Origin: Hymenobacter mucosus
Lineage (GTDB): Bacteria > Bacteroidota > Bacteroidia > Cytophagales > Hymenobacteraceae
Direction of reading: 5' to 3'
Assembly: GCF_900188255.1 (NCBI RefSeq)
Contig: NZ_FZNS01000008.1
Span: 107,390 to 171,389 of the forward strand
DNA: 64,000 bases
The notes under the pieces are model-generated. The model was not told the DNA's origin. It searched no databases and saw only the letters and a list, made by a program, of their open reading frames with translations. This document shows, piece by piece, positions 50,891 through 58,528 of the stretch (position 1 is its first letter; each line of letters starts with the position of its first letter). Both the position numbers and the translations under genes were made by a program.

Positions 50891-50933
50891 AACAAGAAGG
50901 CCTCCTGACTGCAGTTCAGGAGGCCTTCTTGTT
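50891..50933. terminator. Bidirectional terminator between fabD and folK
   Basis: 18-bp stem AACAAGAAGGCCTCCTGA (50891-50908) with its complement (50916-50933); T-runs follow in both directions. It serves two convergent genes. Confidence 0.9.
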
Positions 50934-50939
50934 TTGCTA

Positions 50940-51437
50940 TCAGGTAGGATAATCCTCCGCAACCTGGTGTACTTCTAACGCATCTGTACACGCTGTTAAG
51001 AGTTCAGCCACAGTACACCTTAAGGTAGGATGCATTACCTCCGCTCCAATTTCAGTTAATGGGACCAGGGCAAAGCGTCGTTCGGGTAGGCGCGGGTGGG
51101 GCACCTGTAGGCGCGGGGTATCTAGTATAAGGTTATCGTACAGCAGAATGTCCACGTCAAGGGTGCGAGCTCCCCACCGAACTAAGCGCTGTCGTCCAGC
51201 GAGCTGCTCAGTAGCGAGGCACGCGTCCAGCAGCTGCTCGGGGGGCAGGGAAGTGCGTAGTTGCACCGCCTGGTTGAGAAACGCGGGTTGATCTTCGAGG
51301 CCCCACGCCGCCGTTTCGTAGAAATGAGACAGCGCCTCGATGGGACCCGCTACGGCGGTGAGATGGCGCACTGCTTCCTGTAGCAGCGCAAACCGGTCGC
51401 CTAAGTTGGAGCCAAGCAGCAGGTAGGCAGTAGGCAT
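50940..51437 (-). CDS. folK: 2-amino-4-hydroxy-6-hydroxymethyldihydropteridine pyrophosphokinase
   Basis: A 165-residue HPPK, which transfers pyrophosphate from ATP to the pterin alcohol in folate synthesis. AYLLLGSNLGDRFALLQEAV, SHFYETAAWGLEDQPAFLNQAV and the signature VRWGARTLDVDILLYDNLIL (catalytic Asp pair) are present, with LQVPHPRLPERRFALVPL at the end. Size is normal. It follows the alpha/beta hydrolase gene by 7 nt, so they form an operon. Confidence 0.96.
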   Translation of the reverse strand: MPTAYLLLGSNLGDRFALLQEAVRHLTAVAGPIEALSHFYETAAWGLEDQPAFLNQAVQLRTSLPPEQLLDACLATEQLAGRQRLVRWGARTLDVDILLYDNLILDTPRLQVPHPRLPERRFALVPLTEIGAEVMHPTLRCTVAELLTACTDALEVHQVAEDYPT

Positions 51438-51444
51438 GATAGAG

Positions 51445-52308
51445 CTACAGCACGCGCCGTAAGAAGTCGCGGGTTACTTCGGCGGCTTGCTGAGCCTGGG
51501 TGGGTAGCGTACTACCCGACCACGGATGGGCACCCCCAAAATTGTGGGTCACGCCGGGGAGGATGGCTAGCTCCGCATCGGGTTTGTGAGTGTGCAGCTC
51601 GTGAGCCCGGCCCACGGGTACGGTTTCGTCTTGGTCACCGTGCAGCAGTAGCAGCGGCTGCGAGATTTTGCGGCGTAAGTTGTGCGCAATATCAAGGCGC
51701 AGACGGTTCTGCTGGTAGTCTTCCACCATTTGGAAGTAAAGGGGAAGTTGTTGCTTGGTACGGCTATTTTCTACGTGATATACTCCCTGCTGCTGCCAGT
51801 GCTGCATGAGTTCCTCCGTCCAGCCCGGGTTCACATTGCTAATAGCGGCCCAGGTTACTACGGCCTTTACACGGGCGTCTTCGGCCGCCTTTAGTAGCAC
51901 TAAGCCGCCGCCGCGGCTGTGTCCAATCAGGGCCAGCCGGGAAAAATCCGTTTCGCTGTCGGGTAGGGGAGAGGTAGCTTCTAGGCAGTCGAGAAGGGTG
52001 CCAATGTCGTTCAATTCCAGGCTGAAGTTATTCTGCCCAAAAGCTTCCAAATCTTCAAGGTCGCCGGTGCCACCCACTACTACCCCGTTGTGGGAGAGGT
52101 TCAACTTCACAAACACGAAGCCTTGCTGAGCAAACCATTCGCCCAACAAGTTAAAATGCCCCCAGTCCTTGAAGCCCTTAAACCCATGTACAAATACCAC
52201 AAGAGGCTTGGGCTGCCCAGTAGGCAGGTAGTGCGCATCGGCGGCAAATGGCCGGGAATGGTGCGAACTGCTGAGTAAGAAATCGAGGTGAACTGGCTGA
52301 ACTGGCAT
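51445..52308 (-). CDS. Alpha/beta hydrolase family protein
   Basis: A 287-residue alpha/beta hydrolase. The oxyanion segment is VVFVHGFKGFKDWGHF. The nucleophile elbow is LALIGHSRGGGLVLL with S131. The acid is probably in LLLHGDQDETVPVGRAHEL, and the histidine in LPGVTHNFGGAHPW. The fold resembles dienelactone hydrolase/prolyl oligopeptidase-like esterases. Substrate unknown. It is upstream of folK in a two-gene unit. ATG 52308 is preceded by a TACCTTCG, close to a -7 element. Confidence 0.87.
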   Translation of the reverse strand: MPVQPVHLDFLLSSSHHSRPFAADAHYLPTGQPKPLVVFVHGFKGFKDWGHFNLLGEWFAQQGFVFVKLNLSHNGVVVGGTGDLEDLEAFGQNNFSLELNDIGTLLDCLEATSPLPDSETDFSRLALIGHSRGGGLVLLKAAEDARVKAVVTWAAISNVNPGWTEELMQHWQQQGVYHVENSRTKQQLPLYFQMVEDYQQNRLRLDIAHNLRRKISQPLLLLHGDQDETVPVGRAHELHTHKPDAELAILPGVTHNFGGAHPWSGSTLPTQAQQAAEVTRDFLRRVL

Positions 52309-52456
52309 AGGGGCGAAGGTACGGCTTGAGAGGAGGAGTTTATTGTTCAGCTAGGGCTCTGGGCACGTGTTAAGCCACAACCCATCAAACTCCCGCTTTC
52401 AACATCTCACCATTTTACCTTTTTCCCCGTATCATTGCAGCGCCCAAAATACCCGC

Positions 52457-53437
52457 ATGACCGTTACGCTGGACCAAATACAGGCTCCTATTGCCGCCGA
52501 GATGGAGGAATTCGAAAAGAAATTCCGCCAGTCCATGCAAACGCGGCAACTGCTGCTCGATAAAATCATGGGGTATATTGTGAAGCGCAAGGGTAAGCAG
52601 ATCCGGCCCATGTTTGTGTTCTTCACGGCCAAAATAAGCGGGGGCGACCCTCTGCCCGAAGCTACGTTTCGGGGCGCGGCCCTCATTGAACTGCTGCACA
52701 CAGCCACCTTGGTGCACGACGATGTAGTAGACGAGAGCAACTACCGCCGCGGGTTCTTTTCCATCAATGCCCTCTGGAAAAACAAGATTGCCGTGCTTGT
52801 GGGCGACTACTTGCTCAGCAAAGGCTTGCTCCTGAGCTTGGAAAATGACGATTACGAGTTGCTCAAAATTGTGAGCAATGCCGTGAAGGAATTGAGTGAG
52901 GGTGAACTACTGCAAATTGAAAAAGCGCGCCGCCTCGACATCACGGAGGATGTGTATTTCGATATCATTCGTCAGAAAACGGCTTCGCTGATTGCATCCT
53001 GCTGCGCCGTGGGGGCCGCTTCTGCCGGCGCCGACAAGGAAACTATTGAACGGGCCCGCCTCTTCGGCGAAAAGGTAGGGATGGCCTTCCAAATCAAAGA
53101 CGACTTGTTTGACTTCGGCACGGCTGAAATTGGAAAGCCCGTGGGCATCGACATCAAGGAGAAAAAGATGACCTTGCCCCTGATCTACGCTCTAAGTCAG
53201 GCTGATTGGCTGACTAAGCGCCGCGTCATCTACAACGTGAAAAACAACGATGGCCGCAAAGACCGAGTGCAGGCTGTTATCGACTTTGTAAAGCAATCGG
53301 GAGGTCTCAACTACGCCATCAAAGTAATGGAACGCTACCGTGACGAGGCATTGCAAGTGCTACGGACTTTCCCTGCTTCTCCTTCCCGCACTTCTCTGGA
53401 ACAGCTCATCAACTACACAATCGAGCGGGAAAAGTAA
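52457..53437 (+). CDS. Polyprenyl diphosphate synthase (IspB-like)
   Basis: A 326-residue trans-prenyltransferase. The first aspartate-rich motif is LVHDDVVDES (D88, D89, D92), the second is FQIKDDLFDF (D215, D216, D219). KGKQIRPMFVFF is the pyrophosphate-binding basic segment. It elongates farnesyl or geranylgeranyl diphosphate to the long side chain of menaquinone, as octaprenyl/heptaprenyl synthases do, consistent with the sdh complex. The exact chain length is not predictable. ATG 52457 is chosen over the longer frame (52367). Confidence 0.94.
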   Translation: MTVTLDQIQAPIAAEMEEFEKKFRQSMQTRQLLLDKIMGYIVKRKGKQIRPMFVFFTAKISGGDPLPEATFRGAALIELLHTATLVHDDVVDESNYRRGFFSINALWKNKIAVLVGDYLLSKGLLLSLENDDYELLKIVSNAVKELSEGELLQIEKARRLDITEDVYFDIIRQKTASLIASCCAVGAASAGADKETIERARLFGEKVGMAFQIKDDLFDFGTAEIGKPVGIDIKEKKMTLPLIYALSQADWLTKRRVIYNVKNNDGRKDRVQAVIDFVKQSGGLNYAIKVMERYRDEALQVLRTFPASPSRTSLEQLINYTIEREK

Positions 53438-53476
53438 AAATTTGCCTACGGGTTAGGCGGTCAACGTCTACTACCA

Positions 53477-53517
53477 GAAAACAGAACAGGCGCCTGAGAG
53501 GCGCCTGTTCTGTTTTC
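53477..53517. terminator. Terminator after polyprenyl synthase gene
   Basis: Perfect 18-bp stem GAAAACAGAACAGGCGCC (53477-53494) with its complement (53500-53517), 5-nt loop. Both sides give U-rich ends, fitting the convergent zinc-ribbon gene as well. Confidence 0.9.
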
Positions 53518-53555
53518 GTAGCCATACGGTCTATCCGACCGTTGATTTGTTTATT

Positions 53556-53858
53556 TTAGTGCTGTACTTGGTAGGATACGCTACCAGGAGCAACTTCCGA
53601 TACATCAAATTTTACGCCGTCGAAGGTACTCTTTACGGTGATTTCGTGCGTCATTTCACAGCCTGGGCATTTGATTTCTTCTTTCTCAAACTGGCCGTCG
53701 TCCTCCATGGAGTTGGCCAGATGATCGGGGGCTGGCACACCAATGGAGTCGGTGAACACTTCGGTATGACACTGATTGCACTCAAACTTCAAGCCTACCG
53801 TGTGGCCTTGTAATTCGTCAATGGGGGCAAGGGCATCGGGTTTCTGCTGAATCCACAT
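53556..53858 (-). CDS. Small zinc-ribbon-like protein
   Basis: A 100-residue cytoplasmic protein with two CxxC pairs: C27-C30 (FECNQCH) and C64-C67 (IKCPGCEM), a likely zinc ribbon. The end contains TVKSTFDGVKFDVSEVAPG. No named family recognised. It is probably monocistronic. An overlapping plus-strand frame (53547-53813) is an antisense shadow. Confidence 0.75.
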   Translation of the reverse strand: MWIQQKPDALAPIDELQGHTVGLKFECNQCHTEVFTDSIGVPAPDHLANSMEDDGQFEKEEIKCPGCEMTHEITVKSTFDGVKFDVSEVAPGSVSYQVQH

Positions 53859-53916
53859 AGTAAGGGAGGTTGGTTATGGAGAGATAGGGAGAGCGAGGTG
53901 ACGGGCACGCCTACAA

Positions 53917-53960
53917 AAAGCAGCGCCCCACTCGGTCTTGTACGAGAAGGGCGCTGCTTT
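53917..53960 (-). terminator. Terminator after TlpA-type gene
   Basis: AAAGCAGCGCCC (53917-53928) pairs with GGGCGCTGCTTT (53949-53960), inner CTCG/CGAG, then T-run on the minus strand. It lies 20 nt past the stop of the thioredoxin-like gene. Confidence 0.85.
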
Positions 53961-53979
53961 AAGTTACTCCAAGGGTTGC

Positions 53980-55275
53980 TTACTCGGCAAGAAGCTGGTC
54001 AATGGTCTTGTTGAATTCGGCCACTTCCTGCTCGTAGTATTTGCCCGTGCCTGGGCCAGAATAGCCCGTATGAATCTTACGTACCTCACCCTTTTTGTCC
54101 AGAAAAATAGTGGTAGGGAAGGCAATAACCTTGGCAAGCTGCGGCAATGACTTGCTGGCTTCGGCCGCCGAGGCCTGGCCCGCCACGGCTAGATCGTAGC
54201 CTACCTTCATGCGTTCCTTCATCTTCAGCAGCTTCTGCGACGCTAGCTTCTGGTCGGCCGTACGCTCGTAACCCAGGCCAATGATTTCTACGCCGCGCTG
54301 CTTGTTCTTCTCGTACCAAGGAGCCAGGAAGTTGGTTTCGTCCATGCAGTTGGGGCACCAGGAACCCAGAATCTGCACCACTACTACCTTGCCCTTGTAT
54401 TTTGGGTCAGAAGGGGAGATGCTGCCTCCCTCGTAGATGCTAGGAAACGTAAAGTTGAGCTTTTTCTGGCCAGGTTTCATACCGGTGAGGGCGTTGGCAT
54501 CAGGCAGTTTGGCGTTCGGGTCGAGGGTAGCCGTCCAGGTTTCGTGACCCGACTTGCCGCTGTAGAAATCACCTTGCAATGTATTGCCCTGCTTCTGAGC
54601 GGTGAACAGGAAGCCGTGGCTGCCATCAAAGGTGGAGAGCCTCATGGTGTTTCCATCAACGTTGCCCGCTAGGTACCGGTAGTCGCCAGTGGAGGTGAGG
54701 AAAGTGCCGGTTATGTTGCGGTCTTGTTGCTTGAAAACTCCCACGGCTGGATAGGTTTCGCCATCGTCACCCTTAAATGTTACCTTCCAGGTGCCGTCAA
54801 ACGACTGGTTTTCCTGACCGGATTTTGCGCCGAATAAGCTGCCGGAGCCTTTCCGCGCCGAAAATGGCACTCGGTAAGGCGTCTTACCATCGTACTTCAC
54901 CCAGGCGCCCTTCAGGTTGGTTTCTCCGTCGCGGTACACTACCAAAGCTGCATCAAATGCGCCGAGGCGAATGGTAGTAGAGTCTCCAACGGTTTTGATT
55001 TCGTCCAGCTTCAGGCGCTCTTCGCCATTGCGCAGCGTTACGGCTACGGGCTGGTTGTTATTACCCGTTTCAATGTCAAATAAGAAAGGAATCTCTTGGC
55101 CTTGGGCCGAGAGTACACCCCGCCACGGACCAGCGGGCAGGTAGTTAGAGTTTGTGCCGGCGGTTTCACCGGGCGCCGGTTTTTCCGACGAAGCAGAGTT
55201 AGACTGACAGGCCACCGCAGCCAGCGCGAGTCCGGCCCCGGCTATGGCCTTGCGAAATGAGAAGGCAACGGGCAT
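53980..55275 (-). CDS. TlpA/thioredoxin-like lipoprotein with N-terminal beta domain
   Basis: A 431-residue lipoprotein (IAGAGLALAAVAC, C23). The long N-terminal region (about 45-260) is beta rich and contains repeats such as WRGVLSAQGQEIPFLFDI and GTWKVTFKGDDGETYPAVGVF. A TlpA/AhpC-type thioredoxin domain follows (about 270-431) with active site SWCPNC (C307, C310) and VIAFPTTIFLDKKGEVRKIHTG (cis-Pro loop). It would reduce disulphides in the periplasm, for example during cytochrome c maturation. Similar proteins are common in Bacteroidota. Confidence 0.92.
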   Translation of the reverse strand: MPVAFSFRKAIAGAGLALAAVACQSNSASSEKPAPGETAGTNSNYLPAGPWRGVLSAQGQEIPFLFDIETGNNNQPVAVTLRNGEERLKLDEIKTVGDSTTIRLGAFDAALVVYRDGETNLKGAWVKYDGKTPYRVPFSARKGSGSLFGAKSGQENQSFDGTWKVTFKGDDGETYPAVGVFKQQDRNITGTFLTSTGDYRYLAGNVDGNTMRLSTFDGSHGFLFTAQKQGNTLQGDFYSGKSGHETWTATLDPNAKLPDANALTGMKPGQKKLNFTFPSIYEGGSISPSDPKYKGKVVVVQILGSWCPNCMDETNFLAPWYEKNKQRGVEIIGLGYERTADQKLASQKLLKMKERMKVGYDLAVAGQASAAEASKSLPQLAKVIAFPTTIFLDKKGEVRKIHTGYSGPGTGKYYEQEVAEFNKTIDQLLAE

Positions 55276-55444
55276 AGGGAAATGTAAATGTTAGTTCGGG
55301 GCTAAACTACTGCTGGGGACTATTAGTTTAATACCTAGGGATACGAATGTAGCGCCCGTTGTGCACTATCCTAGCCCACATCCACTCAGAGGCATTTGGA
55401 ATGATTCTAAATGCTGGCTACCAGGGCCCTCAGAGGCCCGAAAA

Positions 55445-55477
55445 TTTGGGCTACGCAACGACTGGCAACTATATTTG
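55445..55477 (+). promoter_or_regulatory. Aconitase promoter
   Basis: TTTG (55445-55448), 21-nt spacer, TATATTTG (55470-55477): near-perfect Bacteroidota consensus. The aconitase ATG is at 55529. Confidence 0.7.
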
Positions 55478-55528
55478 CGTACCTGTCTTACATAGGCATG
55501 TTCTCTCCACATTTTTCCCTTTCGCATT

Positions 55529-57823
55529 ATGGCGTTTGACTTAGAAATGATCAAGGCCGTGTACGATGGCATGGGTTCTCGCATTGAGGCCGCCCGTACC
55601 GCCGTTGGCCGCCCGCTTACCCTGACTGAAAAAATCCTGTACGCTCACCTGTACGGCGGCTCTGTTTCGCAGGCGTATGAGCGGGGCGTTTCCTACGTCG
55701 ACTTCGCTCCGGACCGCGTAGCTATGCAGGACGCAACGGCCCAGATGGCCCTGCTCCAGTTTATGCAAGCTGGCAAGCCGCAGGTAGCCGTGCCTAGCAC
55801 TGTACACTGCGACCACTTGATTCAGGCAAAAGAAGGGGCCGACGAGGATTTGGCCATTGCTAACTCCGAAAACCGCGAGGTATACGACTTCCTGGCTTCG
55901 GTTTCCAATAAATACGGCATCGGCTTCTGGAAGCCCGGTGCTGGTATCATTCACCAAGTAGTGCTCGAGAACTACGCCTTCCCCGGCGGAATGATGATCG
56001 GCACGGACTCGCATACTCCCAATGCGGGCGGCCTGGGCATGATTGCCATTGGCGTAGGCGGTGCTGATGCCGTAGACGTAATGGCTGGCATGGCTTGGGA
56101 ACTGAAGTTCCCTAAAGTAATTGGCGTGAAGCTGACTGGTAAGCTTTCGGGCTGGACAGCTCCCAAAGACGTTATCCTGAAAGTAGCTGGCATCCTGACC
56201 GTAAAAGGCGGTACGGGTGCTATCGTAGAATACTTCGGTGAAGGTGCCGAGAGCATGTCGTGCACTGGTAAGGCTACCATCTGCAACATGGGTGCTGAAA
56301 TTGGGGCTACCACGTCGGTATTCAGCTACGACGATAAGATGAGCGACTACCTGCGCGGTACGGAGCGTGCCGAGGTGGCTGCCATGGCCGATGGCGTGCG
56401 TCAGCACCTACGCGCCGATGAAGAAGTGTACGCCAACCCCGCGGCTTTCTACGATCAGCTCATCGAAATCAACCTTTCTGAACTAGAGCCCCACGTGAAT
56501 GGTCCGTTCACGCCGGATGCTGCCTGGCCAATTTCTCAGTTTGCTTCTGCTGTGCGTGAGCATGGCTGGCCCGAGAAGCTAGAGGTAGGCCTGATTGGTT
56601 CTTGCACCAACTCTTCGTACGAAGACATTACCCGTGCGGCTTCGGTAGCAGAACAAGCTGTACAGAAAGGCCTGACAGTTAGCGCCGAATTCACCGTAAC
56701 GCCCGGCTCGGAGCTGGTGCGCTACACCGTGGAGCGTGATGGTTTGCTGGATACCTTCGCCCAAATGGGTGGTGTAGTGCTAGCTAACGCTTGTGGTCCG
56801 TGCATCGGGCAGTGGGCTCGTCACACCGACGACCCCAAGCGCCGCAACTCCATCATTACCTCGTTCAACCGCAACTTCGCCAAGCGTAACGACGGCAACC
56901 CGAACACCCACGCCTTCGTGGCCTCGCCCGAAATCGTGACGGCTTTCGCCATTGCTGGTGATTTGACCTTCAACCCGCTGGTTGATACGCTAACTACTAA
57001 AGACGGCCAACAAGTGAAGCTAGATGAGCCACACGGCCTAGAGATGCCTCCCCAAGGCTACGCAGTAGAAGACGCCGGTTTCCAAGCTCCCGCCGCCGAT
57101 GGCACAGGTGTACAGGTAATCGTTGATCCTACCTCCGACCGTCTGGAGTTGCTCGACCCCTTCAAGCCATGGGAAGGTACCGATCTGAAAGGTCTGCGCC
57201 TGCTCATCAAAGCCCAGGGCAAGTGCACTACCGACCATATCTCCATGGCTGGCCCTTGGTTGAAGTACCGCGGCCACTTGGATAACATCTCCAACAATAT
57301 GCTTATCGGAGCTATCAACGCCTTTAATGGTGAAGCTAACTCGGTGAAGGATGGCATGACCCAAGGTACACCCTACTCGGCTGTACCGCAGGTAGCTCGT
57401 AACTACAAAGCCCAGGGGATTGGGTCAATTGTAGTGGGAGACGAAAACTACGGTGAAGGTTCGTCGCGTGAGCACGCGGCTATGGAGCCCCGCCACTTGG
57501 GCGTGCGTGCAATCTTGGTGAAGAGCTTTGCTCGTATCCACGAGACCAACCTGAAGAAGCAGGGCATGCTGGCCCTGACCTTCGCTAACAAGGCCGACTA
57601 CGACCTGATTGAAGAGGACGACACTTTCGATATCCTAGGCCTGACCGAGTTTGCCCCTGGCAAGCCTCTGCAGATTCGCCTGCACCACGCCGATGGTGAT
57701 ACGGACCTTATCACGGTAAACCACACCTACAACCAAGGTCAGATTGAGTGGTTTAAAGCCGGTTCAGCTCTGAACCTGATTCGCCTGAAGGAGTCTGGTG
57801 AAGCGCAATTGTCGCAGAAGTAA
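55529..57823 (+). CDS. Aconitate hydratase
   Basis: A 764-residue aconitase of the mitochondrial (AcnA-like, eukaryotic-type) subgroup, converting citrate to isocitrate in the TCA cycle. The 4Fe-4S ligands are C359 (GSCTNSSYED), C422 and C425 (NACGPCIGQW). PSTVHCDHLIQ, IGTDSHTPNAGGLGM, YGEGSSREHAAMEPRHLG and KSFARIHETNLKKQG are classic signatures; the last holds the swivelling domain arginine. Length matches the mitochondrial enzymes (about 750-780) and not AcnB (865). Single gene with its own promoter and terminator. Confidence 0.97.
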   Translation: MAFDLEMIKAVYDGMGSRIEAARTAVGRPLTLTEKILYAHLYGGSVSQAYERGVSYVDFAPDRVAMQDATAQMALLQFMQAGKPQVAVPSTVHCDHLIQAKEGADEDLAIANSENREVYDFLASVSNKYGIGFWKPGAGIIHQVVLENYAFPGGMMIGTDSHTPNAGGLGMIAIGVGGADAVDVMAGMAWELKFPKVIGVKLTGKLSGWTAPKDVILKVAGILTVKGGTGAIVEYFGEGAESMSCTGKATICNMGAEIGATTSVFSYDDKMSDYLRGTERAEVAAMADGVRQHLRADEEVYANPAAFYDQLIEINLSELEPHVNGPFTPDAAWPISQFASAVREHGWPEKLEVGLIGSCTNSSYEDITRAASVAEQAVQKGLTVSAEFTVTPGSELVRYTVERDGLLDTFAQMGGVVLANACGPCIGQWARHTDDPKRRNSIITSFNRNFAKRNDGNPNTHAFVASPEIVTAFAIAGDLTFNPLVDTLTTKDGQQVKLDEPHGLEMPPQGYAVEDAGFQAPAADGTGVQVIVDPTSDRLELLDPFKPWEGTDLKGLRLLIKAQGKCTTDHISMAGPWLKYRGHLDNISNNMLIGAINAFNGEANSVKDGMTQGTPYSAVPQVARNYKAQGIGSIVVGDENYGEGSSREHAAMEPRHLGVRAILVKSFARIHETNLKKQGMLALTFANKADYDLIEEDDTFDILGLTEFAPGKPLQIRLHHADGDTDLITVNHTYNQGQIEWFKAGSALNLIRLKESGEAQLSQK

Positions 57824-57837
57824 TTCTGATTCTGAGT

Positions 57838-57881
57838 AAAACAAAGAGGCCACTTCCTGCGGGAAGTGGCCTCTTTGTTTT
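57838..57881. terminator. Strong terminator after aconitase gene
   Basis: Perfect 20-bp stem (57838-57857, starting AAAACAAAGAGGCC, and 57862-57881), loop TGCG, then T/A. Confidence 0.92.
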
Positions 57882-57925
57882 ACAGGCTAAGCTGTTTTCC
57901 TTAATGCTGGTACAACTTTGAATTA

Positions 57926-57944
57926 AACTTTGCAATACAAAGTT
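57926..57944. promoter_or_regulatory. Palindrome on the exosortase K promoter (candidate operator)
   Basis: AACTTTG-CAATA-CAAAGTT, perfect 7-bp arms. Another AACTTTG lies at 57914-57920. It covers the -33 element (TTTG, 57929-57932), as expected for a repressor site. PadR-type regulators of Bacteroidota use similar ACTTTG/CAAAGT palindromes, but the factor here is unknown. Confidence 0.55.
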
Positions 57945-57960
57945 CTTTGACATATGTTTG
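57929..57960 (+). promoter_or_regulatory. Exosortase K operon promoter
   Basis: TTTG (57929-57932), 20-nt spacer, TATGTTTG (57953-57960). ATG of xrtK at 57992. Confidence 0.65.
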
Positions 57961-57991
57961 TCACAGTTCATTGAACATCTACTGTATACTT

Positions 57992-58528
57992 ATGCAGCTT
58001 TCCCGGCAAGCACTGCTTTATTACACTTTGGGTATCACGTGTATTGCGCTCAAGTTTGGCTATGCAGGTTCTACCACTACTGATTTGCTTTGGCTCCTGC
58101 GGCCTACAGATGCCTTAATAGGTAGTATACTATCGTCGCCTTCTACATTCGATCCGTCCCGTGGATTTGTCCACACGGACCTGCACATCAGTGTTGATAA
58201 ATCCTGCTCGGGCTTCAACTTCTGGGTGCTTTGTAGTGCCCTGCTCTGCGTCAAGTGCCTGCAGTACTGGGGGCCAAAGCGCGCAGGGGCTGGTTGGGCA
58301 CTATTGGCCTTGGCGGTGCTAGGCTATGGCCTGACGGTGGTGGTCAACACTTCGCGTATTCTCACGGCGGTAGCGCTTCAACGACTCTTGCCGGAAGCTG
58401 CTCAGCGCCTCACCTGGCTACACCAAGCAGAAGGTGTAGTAGTCTATCTGATTTTTCTATTTCTCATCTACACTGGTTTTACTCTCTTGTGTCACTATCT
58501 AATACTTCGCAATGCAAAATCTGCTTAA
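57992..58528 (+). CDS. xrtK: Exosortase K (XrtK)
   Basis: A 178-residue polytopic transpeptidase-like protein of the exosortase/archaeosortase fold. The active-site Cys is in DKSCSGFNFW (C72), the conserved Arg in VVVNTSRILTAVALQ (R122) and the His in WLHQAEGVVVYL (H144). The compact size and the neighbouring MSEP-CTERM gene identify subtype K, which has a single dedicated partner in each genome. The expected action is removal of the C-terminal tripartite signal from the partner. ATG 57992 is chosen; the frame back to 57947 adds 15 residues overlapping the promoter. It overlaps the next gene by 17 nt. Confidence 0.88.
   Translation: MQLSRQALLYYTLGITCIALKFGYAGSTTTDLLWLLRPTDALIGSILSSPSTFDPSRGFVHTDLHISVDKSCSGFNFWVLCSALLCVKCLQYWGPKRAGAGWALLALAVLGYGLTVVVNTSRILTAVALQRLLPEAAQRLTWLHQAEGVVVYLIFLFLIYTGFTLLCHYLILRNAKSA

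Noticed and set aside
53547..53813. Plus-strand gene opposite the zinc-ribbon gene
   Set aside because: Lies antisense to a gene with clear paired CxxC motifs and has no own signal.
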